Positions 1 through 11,700 of a stretch of 64,000 bases of DNA are shown in pieces. Positions within the stretch are counted from its first letter, which is position 1, and every line of letters begins with the position of its first letter. This stretch comes from Amborella trichopoda (taxonomy: Eukaryota > Streptophyta > Magnoliopsida > Amborellales > Amborellaceae). The position numbers and the translations under genes were made by a program. The DNA lies in the NCBI RefSeq assembly GCF_000471905.2, contig NW_006497560.1, forward strand, positions 568,112-632,111, in the 5' to 3' direction. The notes under the pieces were generated by a model. It searched no databases, was not told the origin of the DNA, and saw only the letters and a program-made list of their open reading frames with translations.

Positions 1-58
1 TTTCCAATCTTTCTCAACAAAGGAAATCCTCCTTGTAAGGGCTGTATATTATTTTCAG

Positions 59-234
59 CAGTATTTACCCAAAGATATTTGTAATTTGTCAATTCTTGCA
101 TTAACGATACTATCTTTATGAAGGCTGCTGAAAGTGCTGGATATGCTGTTGGCGCATTTAATGTTTATAATCTGGAAGGAATTGAAGCTGTTGTGGCTGC
201 TGCTGAGGCAGAAAGAAGCCCTGCTATTCTCCAG
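59..234 (+). CDS. Aldolase gene, first visible exon (left edge uncertain)
   Basis: The part from 118 to 234 reads [18 protein letters not shown] and continues to PAILQ, matching the start of the aldolase domain, with donor CAG|GTGATA at 235. The best acceptor is TTATTTTCAG ending at 58. An exon from 59 starts [10 protein letters not shown] and reaches ILALT, then continues in a different frame as DTIFMKAAE. So either one base is missing near 105 or the real exon starts at 124, after the AG at 122-123. An in-frame TAA at 82-84 rules out a simple extension of the MKAAE frame back to 59. Confidence 0.65.
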
Positions 235-2993
235 GTGATATGCTCTGCCTTTCATGAATATTAACTGTGCTATTATTATTTTCTTTAGATTGAAGTGAAC
301 TTTGAAATTTCTAACAAAAGTTCACATGTTGCGCGAGTTTGATTTTTTATTTACTTATATATAATATGCTGATAATAGTGAAGCCTTCATACTAATAGCT
401 AGGTGTACCTATTGTCACACTTAAGAAGCTTCTTAATTCCCAACACTACTTTAGCATCTTCCTTTTCTTCGCTTTGATAACATTTCACATAGGATCAGAG
501 CAGTGCATCCAAATGTCATGGTCTACCCAATCCTACTCTTAATAAGCATCTCGCAAATCCCATTTCTCCATCCTTTTTCTCTCCTTTCCATTCTTCCCTT
601 CCATTCATCCATCCACCTACCTAAAAGACAGGAGAGATCAAATCGTATCCCTTTCCACATGAATCTCATAAAGAGGAAAGCTCTTCACTGTTATCTCTCA
701 AGAAATATATAGGTTTTTTCCTTCCTAAATTTTTATTTTGTCTTAAAAATAAAAGTATGATATCCAATCTCCCTTGGAGTACATTCATGTGATCTCATGA
801 TATTGGAAACAAACCAGCGGCATCCCTTTTTTATTACATCTTCTTTTCCGCATGACTGGATCTTCTTCTTCTTAGTGAACTCTTTGGAAGTGAATTCACC
901 CCAATCAGCACTTCGGAAATCAATGATGTCACGGGAAAATTTGTTCCAAAAAAAAGATTTAAATTGATGAAAAACAGTGAAACTTCTTTTTATCAAGAAA
1001 GAAGATCCAAATGTGTCATCCGTAATCATAAAAATTTAACATAGTATTTGGTATGAGCAATGGAATTTTTGAATCGTTAGAAGGTCCCCATACTTCAGAA
1101 TGAAACAACTCGAAAGGATAAATAGCTTGTTTATTATGAAAAATAAATGGAAGCGCTTATCTCTTGCATAGAAGACAATTGGAACATAAAACGTTGTTGG
1201 ACCTGGGCTTCAGGGCCCCTACAGCAAGCCTCTCAATAAAACTATGATTACAATGCCAAGACAATGGTGCCAGTCGATGCTTTTATTTGACTTAGACAAG
1301 CCAACTGCAGAAACTACATCTGGGGTGGACTTTAAAGTTTAAACTTCTTTTAGATGGTAGAGGTCCCCATGTATAAATTCACCATATACACAGGAGGGAG
1401 AGAAATTCACCATATATAAATTCACCAACAAACATCCCTTCATGTATAAATTCACCATATACACAGGAGGGAGAGAAAGACGTAAGAATTACAACTATCA
1501 ATTAACTGAGAAACTGACAAAAGGTTACACTTAATGTGGGGGGAAAAAGTAAGTATTTTGGAGAGATAAGCATGCAGAATGGATGAGTGCTTTACCTGGG
1601 TGATTGTAGATATGTTCGGATTGCTATTCATATACCTTCTCTGTGATAAGACCATCATATTCCACTTCTTTTGTATCTTGATTTAAGTGGGAGCACATGA
1701 TGGGGAAAAGGATATAGCTCGGGATGCTCATCAGGCTTAGTGCCCAAAAGTGGAGCAATAGTCCGGAGGGATTAGACTGGGATATGGCCATTCTTTCTTG
1801 TGACCTCTAGTGCTTTGTAGCACTTACGTGAGTCACCTTCAGGATTTGCAGCCGAGGCTCAGGATGCTCCACGTAAGTGTGTTAATACATGGAGTCATAA
1901 AACCCTTAGGTTGTCGTGGCATGAGGCATTTGTCCTGAGTTATTCCAAAAAGGGTTATAAACACGCTCAGTGATATGCCCATCATATTTAACTTCTTTTT
2001 TATCTTGATTTAAGTGGGAGCACATGATGGGGAAAAGGATGTAGCTCGGAATGTTCATCAGGCTTAGTGCCCAAAAGTAGTGCAATAGTCCGGAGGGATT
2101 AAACTAGGATATGGTCATTCCTTCTTTTGACCTCTAGTGCTTTGTAGCACTTATACGAGTCACCTTGAGGCTTTGCAGCTGAGGCTCGGGATGCTCCACG
2201 AAAGTGTGCTAATACATAGAGTCATAAAACCCTTAGGTAGCCATGGCATGAGGCATTTGGCTTGAGTTATTACCAAAGAGCGCTATAAACAACCTCAGTA
2301 ATATGCCCATTGGTTTTGGCCAGGATGCTGGGGTTTTACTACTGTGTGAGGATCGATGAGGCTTGTGAGGACGAGGGCCAAAAACTCGACAATCGATCCC
2401 ATGTCGTGCAAATGATAGTCACATATGGGAAGCTTCCCAATTGATGAAACATGTACTTGTTCCTTGAAGACATAATACCTTGCCCTTGTGAGTGTGATAG
2501 TCATCCTTAATTGGGCAAGACTTGTCCTCTAGGGCGATACCTGAAATCCATGGTTAGGTGTTGAGTCCCACCATCTATTGGCCAACTTTGATAGACCTTG
2601 CGGTACAGATTGTCGGTCATGGGTTCTGTTGGTTGGTTTGAATATGGTGTGATTGCTTCGCATACTAAATGAATAGAGTGTCGTACTTACAATAAGATTT
2701 TAACCTTAGGCACTATATTTTCTTTATTTGTAACTTTTCCTTGGCAGATCTTAATTGAAATATGAAGAAACATTTAGAAATGAATTTGGAAAATATTGCA
2801 ATTTTTAGAAAACTATTTTTCTGTGGAAGAATTGGTGTGAATTGCTTATGCAGAACAATTCCGGAAATGACCTTCAGTTGTTGAGCCCAATTGGACCAAA
2901 ATGTACAGGACGCCGCTAGTCATGGGCCTCCATGTGGGCCCAAATGATTGGGGTCCACTGCCTCCAACCTCTTCTAAGGAGTGATGTCATGAT

Positions 2994-3031
<38 letters not shown>

Positions 3032-6000
3032 ATAAGGCAGGTTGAAGTGTGTTGGCTCATCTTGAGGCATCGAAAAGGTTTCAAGATTAGATGGGATAAG
3101 GTGAGCTGTCAAGTATTATGTCATTTCATGATGTCATAGTGGTGGATGATGTAATAAGTCAAATTTAAAGAAAATAAGGGGTTAGGATGTATATCAATCT
3201 GTTCTCATGGTTGGATGACTAGAGATTGGATGGCCAAGATTTGGCCCATCTCTTTACACCAGGGATCATACTAATAATGTCCCAAATTGCTTCCTGCTTG
3301 CTTCCTGCAAGCATGTGAACAAGAATGTTCTAGAGTCTTGGAGTTCCCCTTACCTCACACTGTAAATAGAAGGCAACTCAATTCAATTTGAATTGAATTG
3401 AAAACCCAGTCGGCTCTCTCAACAAATGCTTAGACCATGCCTCTCTCTTTCTCTCTCTCTCAAGAAAAATTATTTGTAAACCTCAAAAAGTGTTCCTTTT
3501 TTGCTAATAAATTGGTATTTTGGGGTTTTGTGGTGTCATGTTGAGGGGTCAAGATGGATACTACCAAAGTACAACATTGTAGACTAGACATCCAAAGCAG
3601 TGACTGAGATGAGAAGTTTCCATGGTTTAGCAACATTTTACAGGAGGTCTATTAGGAAGTTCAGCAGTGTAATAGCATCCATAACTGATTTTACAAAGAA
3701 AGGGGTGTTTGAGTGGAGTGGACTATAGCTGCTGAAATTATCTTGAAATTGGTGAAAAAAAAGGATTGCAAGTCCTCAGGTCCTTGCACTTTCAGACTTT
3801 GAAAAGGTCTTCCAAGTAGAGTGTGATGCCTCAAAGGTGGGAATTGGAGGTGTCCAAAGTCAAGAGGGCAGACTTGTCACCTTCATTATCGAGAAGCAAA
3901 GTGGGGTAAAGATTAATTGTTCTACTTATGATGTGGAGTTTTATGTGGTTGGTCAAGCCTTGAGACATTGGAGGCACTACCTCATTCAAAGAGAATTTAT
4001 CTTATTTTCAGAAAATGAAGCTTTGAAGTATCTGAGTGCTCAAAAGGAACTAATTCGTAGGCATGCTAAGTGGACCTGTTACTTACAAGAGTTTACTTTC
4101 GTCATCCGCCACAAATCAAACAGCCAAAACAAAGTTGCTGATGCCCTTAGCTAGAGCTGTCACCTCCTTTGTATTTTTGCCGCCTTAGTTGTGCGTTTTG
4201 AGTCCCTACCTCAAGCTTATACTATTGACCCTTCTCTAAGATCCTTGAGCAACTTGCACAAGGAAAAAGGGAAACATGTGTTGTTTTTGTTTTGCAGGAT
4301 GGCTTTCTCTTCAAAGGGAGTGGGCTTTGCATTCCTGAGGGGCCACTTTTCATCAAAATCATGGGTGAGATGCATGATGACAACCTTAATAGTCACTATG
4401 AGTGGGATAAGACCATGAACCTTGTAGAAGCAAAGTACTTTTAGACCAAACTCAAGAGAGGTGCCAATCAATTCATTGAGTGTTGTCGAGTGTGCCAATT
4501 ACTGAAGGTCGATCCCAAAACACCACTTTTTATATTCCCTTACCTATCCCCGATCGACCATGGACAAATGTAAGTATGGACTTTGCGATAGGACTACCCT
4601 GCACGTCAAGAGGGATGTGACTCTATCTTTGTGGTGGTAGATAGTTTCTCTAACATGGCCCACTTCATCCCATGCCAAAATTCTTTAGATGCGACTCAAG
4701 CGGTAGATCTCTTCTTTAAAGAGGTGGTGTAGGGTTTTTTGTGGCCGTTAAAGGCCTAGAGAGCTTGTAAAAATGATATATAGTAGAATATGCACTTCAG
4801 TTGGAGTGTGTGTGTTGACTGACCAAGGGTTGGGCGGTTTATGGCCCTAGTCAAAACCCTTGGCCATGGGCATGTGGCACAACCGAGAAGGGTTTGAAGT
4901 GGGTCATCCCTTGTTGAGGTCGGAGAAATGCCTAGGGATCATGTTTGTAGGCCAGGAAAATTGTATGGTCTCCTGTGTGCGGTTGTAAGCTTGTACGAGC
5001 AAGGGCCAAATCTCCAACAAACTTCCACAGAGCATGTACACATGACAGCCGCATTGGAAGCAGCCCTTTAGAAGGACGCGTGTACATATGCATTGAGACA
5101 ATCCCCTTTGCACTGTAGTGAAAAGTACTAGACTTGCTCTTAAAGGGGGGAACTGAAATCCACATTCCAGGATCATGCTCCCACTATTTATTATCCAAAT
5201 TTGACAAGCCAATAATGAGCCCATGCAAAAAAACTGTAGGTCATAGGAATTTGTTGGGTTGGATAAGAGAAAAGTTGTAGATCATGATTTCTAGAGCGAG
5301 TGGAGTGCCTTTATTGTCACTTATTTTTGACCCATTGGTACCAATCCACTCTTAGTATATTTTATTTTGATATTTTATATGTGTTATTTGATTTTTAAAT
5401 ATTTTTTAATATTAAAATATTATTTCTGGTATATATTTTCATAAAAAGTTATTTTTTTAAAATGTCATAATTTTAAATAACACATATAGGATGAAGGATT
5501 CAGCTCCACATGTGGGACCTCGTGCACCTTACGGACTACACCCTAGTGGCCACGCCACCTTTTAATCAAAAGAGGAGGGGCGGGGGGAGGGGGGAAGGGG
5601 TCACACCCCATTTTTTTTGACATTATAAAATATTTTTTAAAATTTTACAAGGGGGACGTGCCACTTTTTATGGAGAAAGGGGCACGTCCCATTTTTTGGA
5701 CTATATGGTTTAAATTTAAACTAAGATGGAAAATCTAATGAAATTTGGTTTCCTATATCTTATGGGAGATCTAGAGATCTAGATAATATTTAAGTTTGAT
5801 TTCAAACTTAAATGAGAGATCTAATAAAGTTTAAATTTGATTGGATCTATATTTTAAATAAGAGTTGGATTGGAGCAAAGTGTAAAGGCATAAGGTTCCT
5901 AATCTTTTTACCCAAAATTATGATGGTTGATTATTGGGATGGATGGCTCTAATTAATCTTTTACCCCTCAGATTTGCTAATTATCCTATAAGGTTTAGCT

Positions 6001-8227
6001 GGAAATTAGATAAGGCAATCCTATTCAAACTAGGAGAAAGATTCATATTAAAACTATAAGATAGATTTTTGCTAGATTCCTTCTCTAAAAGGATCTAGTT
6101 TGAACCTCTTTCAAGCATGATTCTCCTCTCTCATGCCCCAAAAAGTCTATGTCCCTCTCACGCCCAAGATCTTTCTCCATCATGCCACTTTTCTCTCCAC
6201 CTTCTCTCTCACGCCTCTCTCTACTATTTTTGGCCATCACACCACCCTCTCTCTAGCCTTAAGAGTCACGTACTCCCTCTCTCCTCTCGTTTTATTTTGA
6301 GTAGTTTATTTTTGAACTAGAAGAAGAGGAATTAAAAATAGGTTTGCTGAAGTTTTTTTGAAGAATGAAGAAAGAAGCCTAGCCTAGAGAGATCAACTCC
6401 AAGATCGGCCTATTTTATGCCCATAGGGTTTCTATAAACCCTAGTTTATTTTTGAACTCTCTAAAACCCTTGAGAAAGAAGTATTGCCCTATAAAGCTTC
6501 CCTATTTTAGAATTTTCGGCAACAACTTAAGGAGTAAAAGTGTGTCATTAGTCAGGGACTCAAGTATGGGGTGTACCAAGTCCTAGTAGGGTAACTTCAG
6601 ACATCTTCCAGTGAGTCTTCCCTTAGTTTTTATTTATTTTTAATATTATTTTTTGTTTTCTGTAAATTTTCAGGAACTTAATTTTTTCTAAGAATTGTAA
6701 TAAAAGTTAGAATAAAGTTCCTAGATAATTTTTATTTCTCTCGGCAATGAAAATAAATATCCTAGGTTGTATCTAGGTTATTGTGGCACATGTAAGCGGA
6801 ATTCAAGTATTTTAAATAAAAGCAAAAGAAAAAAAATTGAATTTAATACCTTGAGTTCCACATAACCACATCGATCATTGTTGTTAGCGCTTCTATTTTT
6901 TACTGCAATAGTTTAGGATTTTTTATTTTTATTTGGTCTAAGAAACATGACTTTAAAAGGTTTCTTAGCTGAATTCATTAAAACTGAAAAATTTAATGGG
7001 AAAAACTATCATTGTTGGAAGAGAAAAGTAAGTTATGTCCTCTTTGAAGAAGGACTTAGCCAAATACCTGTTGATGAACCCCCACCTTTCCCCAGAGGTA
7101 GTGCTCATGAGAGGCAAGCCGTAAGAGAAACTCATGCTCAGTGGGAGCACAAAAACACTTTAACAAAACATGTGCTACTTATGGCCATGGATGACTCTCA
7201 CGCTCTCGAGTATGCGCACCTAAAGACTGCCAATGAAATTCATGAACGCCTCGAGATTGTTTATGCCTCATCTTCCCTCACAAGAAATACAATGGCTATA
7301 TAGAAATATTCAAATTTGAAGATGAAGGAAGGAGGCAAGTTAACGGAGCATATACAACAGTTCAGAGCCTTAGTTTGTGAACTCAAGGCTGCACAAGTTA
7401 AGCCAGATGAAAATATGCAAATCTAGCAGTTGCTTAATTCTATGCCGAGCTCATGGGAAAACTTTATTCCAGGCCTTACGACAAGGGAGAGCCTTACGAA
7501 GTTGGACGAGATCTTCACTAAACTTAAAGCCGAAGAAGAATGGAGATTTTCTTGCGATACTTCAGCTTTGAATGACTCCGTAAATATGGGAAACCTTAGA
7601 CCCAACTCTGGTTCATCCAAGAACAAGAAAGGCAAGGGAAAGAATAAGAACAAAACAAATGAGAATCAAGAAGGGAATAATGGGCCCAAGATAAAGAAGG
7701 ATTTTAAGAATACCCAGTGCTATAATTGCAAGAAATTTGGGCACATTGCTAAGTATTGCAAGCACTCAAGAATGTGAATCCCTATGGTGATAGGAAGCAT
7801 GCTTGTGTTGCCCTAAACACTATGCTAGCAGACCCTAAAGTAGGGTCATGATGTTTTGACTCAGGGTCCACTGCCCATGTGTCAAACACCTAGGACAAAC
7901 ATAGAAATTTGCAGCCTGTTGCCCATGGGGATCAGTATATTTATATGTGTGGGAATCAAAAGACTGAAATCTTGGGTATTGGAGATTTCATCCTTCAACT
8001 TGAGAATGGCAAAAGCATGGTCTTAAAGCCAAACTCTTTATGCTCCCAAGATGAGGAAGAGTTTGGTTTCGGTCGCTAAATTGGCTAAGAAAAGCTACTC
8101 CACCATATTTATTGGTAAGGCGGACGTAAAATATGAAGATGAATTAGTCATGAATGGTCATCTTGTAGAAGGCTTCTTTTCAGTTGTAATAAAGAATTCC
8201 ATTTCTCAAGTCTCGTGTTATATTCAT

Positions 8228-8261
<34 letters not shown>

Positions 8262-8728
8262 AGGAAAAAGCTAACAATAGCTGGGCAGATATAATGAATA
8301 GTAATTTAGGTGGAATCTCAGCTATCAGATTTTCAGCAAGTGGTTCAAAATATATATAACTATTTTAATTTTAATTTTTTTCTATAAATCTGATTAATAT
8401 GAAATTTTGGGTGTAAATACCTAACATTATTGCACACCATATAAAAATATAAAAAACTTATTTTCAATAATTTAAAATGACCAAATTACCCTAATCATTT
8501 TTCAGAGGTATTTAGGTCATTTTATATTTTGGAAAATATTTTTTATATATTTTTTAATTGTGCGCCCTATTTTTTAGTAGACACGTCTAAAATTTCAATA
8601 TGATCCGATTTCTAGAAAAAATATTAAAATATAGTGATATGCATTCTAAACTACATGATGAAGATTTGATCGCTCCCATTCAACCTATATTACTATGCAT
8701 TATAGCTGCCTAGCTATTGTAAGGTTTA

Positions 8729-8771
<43 letters not shown>

Positions 8772-11700
8772 CATGAGACTAGGGCACATATAAATAAAAA
8801 AAAGTATGGAGAGATTAAAGAGAGAGGAATTATTGAGTAATCTAAATGAAGACTTAACCAAAGTTTGTGAATAAAGTGTTTAAGGAAAGCTGATTAAGAA
8901 AATTCTTGAAGGATTTCAAATGAAAAATTGCTGACCCGTATTAACCCCTATTAAAAAGAAAACCAATTTTAGCCCACCCATGTGTCCAACTACTTTAGAA
9001 GAAAAGGAAGGCATGCAGAGAATTTCATACAGAAGTGCAGTTAGGTCACTAATGTATGCTATGTCAGGGGTAAGACTAGGTTTATCTTTTGCCATGAGTT
9101 TTGATTAGCAGGTTCTAGAGTAATCCAGGCATAGAATACTGGAAGGCCATCAAAATTGTACTGCGACAATTGGGAATCGTTAATTACGCACTCACTTATA
9201 GAGGAAAATAGATATGGATATTCAGATGCGAACTATCAGAAAGATCCAGATGAAAGTAAGTCCACATCCAGATATATCTTCACGCTTGTAAGTGGAACAG
9301 GTTTTTTGTGCTCAAAGAAACAGGATATAGTTGCACTCTCGACTATGGAGTCAAAGCATGTGACATGTTGTTTCACGACTAAAGAAGCAGTCTTGTTGAA
9401 TAAGTTCCTGAATCAACTCAGATTTGATCCAGTGAAGTGCCCATGTGTTAGAATCCTCTGCGACAACCAAAGAGCTATAAGCGTATCAAAAAAGCTGAGA
9501 TTTAGAAATCGAGGCATTTAAAGTTGTGCTACTATCTCATTCGCAATGAGATCCGAGCAGGAGAGATTCAGATTGTATATCTCCCGATTAAGACCATGTT
9601 AGCGGATCTTTTGAAAAAGTATTGGTGGAAAATTTTTTTGCCAAACGTGTACATGGAATGGGCTTGAGAGAAATTGAGAGGGAGTGATTGTATGGTCTTC
9701 AAAGGCCAAGTGGGAGATGTAGGTTTTTTGTGGCCTTTAAAAGCCTAAAGAACTTGTAAAAAATGGTGTCTATTAGAATATGCACTTTAATGGGAGTGCG
9801 TGTGCTGGCTGACCAAAGGTTGGGCAGTTTATGGCTCTAATCATGTCCAAAACCCTTGGCAGGCACAACTGAGAAGAGTTTGAAGTGGGCCATCTTTGTT
9901 GAGGTCGGAGAGATACCGAGGGATCATGTTTGTAGGTCAAGAGAACTGTGTGGTCTCCTGTGTGCGGTTATAGGTCTGTAAAAGCAATGGCCAAATCCTC
10001 AACAAACTTTCACACGGCATGTACACATAACAACCGCATGAAAAACAACCATTTAGAGGACCACGTGTACATGTGCATTGAGAGAATCCCCTTTGCACTA
10101 TAGTAACAAGTGTAAGACTTGCTCTTAAAGGGGGAGCTGAAATCCACATTTCAGGATCACTGTCCCACAGTTTATTATCCAACTTTGACAAGCCAATCAT
10201 GAGCCTATGCAAAAAGATTGTGGGTCATAGAAATTTGTTGGGTTGGATAAGAGGACAGTTGTGGATCATAGTTTCTAGAGCGAGTGGAGTGCCCTTATTG
10301 TCACTTATTTTGACTCATTGGTATCAATCCACTCTTAGTATATTTTATTTTGGTATTATATAATTTTTTTTTTAAAAAATATTTTTGAAATTAGGAGAAA
10401 GGTGCACTCCCCATTATTTTGATTATATGGTTTAAATTTTAAATTAAGATGGGAAATTTAACGAGATTCAGTTTCCTATCTCTTGTGGGAGATCTAGACA
10501 ATATTTAAATTTTTTATTTCAAACTGAAATGAGAGATCTAATAAAGTTTAAATTTAATTGGATTTATATTTTAAATAGAAGTTGGATTTATATTTTAAAT
10601 AGAAGTTGGATTGATTCAAAGTGTAAGGGGATAAGGTCCTTAATTTTTCCACCCAAAATCATGATGGTTGATGTTTAGGGTGGATGGTTCTAATTAATCT
10701 CCCACCCCACAGATTTCTTAATAATCCTAAAAGGTTTAGCTGCAAATTAGATAAAGCATTTAGTGAGAAGGAATCCTATTCAAACTAGGTGAAAAAATCT
10801 TATTCAAATTAGAAGATGAATTTCTGCTAGATTTTCTTTTATAAAAGGATCTGTTATGAACATCTTTTAAATATGATTAGAGATCCTCTCTCTCTCTCAC
10901 ACCCCAAAAAGTCTCTCTCCCTCTCATGCCCAAAATCTTTCTCCATCACGCCACTTGTCTTTCCACCTTCTCTCTCACATCTCTCTCTCCTATTTTTGAC
11001 CGTCAAGCCACCTTCTCTCCAGCCTAGAGAGTCACGTACTCTCTCTCTCTCTTGTTGTATTTGAAGTAATTTATTTTTGAAGAAGAAGAAGAGGAGGAAT
11101 TAAAAGTAGGTTTGCTGTATTTTCCTTGTAGAATGAAGATAGAAGCCTAGCCTAGGGAGATCAACTCCTAAGATTGTTTCCATAGGGTTTCTATAAACAC
11201 TAGTTTATTTTTTCAGCTCTCTAAAACCCTAGAGAAAGAAGTTTTGCTTATAAAGCTTCGCTATCTTAGTATTTCCTGCAACATATTAAAGAGTAAAAGT
11301 GTGTCATTGGTCAGGAAATCAAGTGTGGGGTGTACTAAGTCCTAGTAGGGTAACTCTAGGCATCTTCCCATTAGTTTTTGTTTATTTTTTGTATTATTTT
11401 CTATTTTTTGTAAATTTTCAGGAACTTATTTTGTGCGAAGAATTGTAACAAATGATAGAATAAAGGTTCTGGATAATTTTTATTTCTTTTGGTAGTGAAA
11501 ATAAAGATCCTAGGTTGTATTTAGGGCGTTGTTCTAATTTTCCAGCAATATATTGTGGCACATTTAGGTGGAATTCAAGCATTTGGAATAAAAGTAAAAG
11601 AAATTTTTTTTTAATTTAATACCTTGACTTCCACATAGCCACACCAGTTGGGTGATCCGCCTTCATGGTGTACCAAAGACAAGCACTTCAGACCAAGACA

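Larger units (their letters stand above)
4728..11643 (+). mobile_element. Ty1/copia LTR retrotransposon with about 2-kb LTRs, inserted in the gypsy integrase (fossil)
   Basis: Two direct long repeats, 4728-6870 and 9718-11643, both start TGTAGG(G)TTTTTTGTGGCC and end CCACAT..CCACA. Between them are a gag region (6947-7777, with [12 protein letters not shown] and the zinc knuckle [16 protein letters not shown]), a protease-like [10 protein letters not shown], some pre-integrase sequence, and the RNase H end (about 9020-9640, [18 protein letters not shown]). The integrase and most of the RT are missing, so it is internally deleted and broken, with many breaks. The LTRs differ by many substitutions and indels, so the insertion is old. 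It is still younger than the gypsy copy it splits. A possible target repeat is GGTGG/GTTGG, imperfect. Confidence 0.85.

Noticed and set aside
503-712. Ser/His/Leu-rich 69-codon open frame
   Set aside because: Pyrimidine-rich intron sequence with no family match.
8051-8359. Open frame of 102 codons spanning the left TA tract
   Set aside because: It runs from copia sequence into the MITE through the TA repeat; not a gene.
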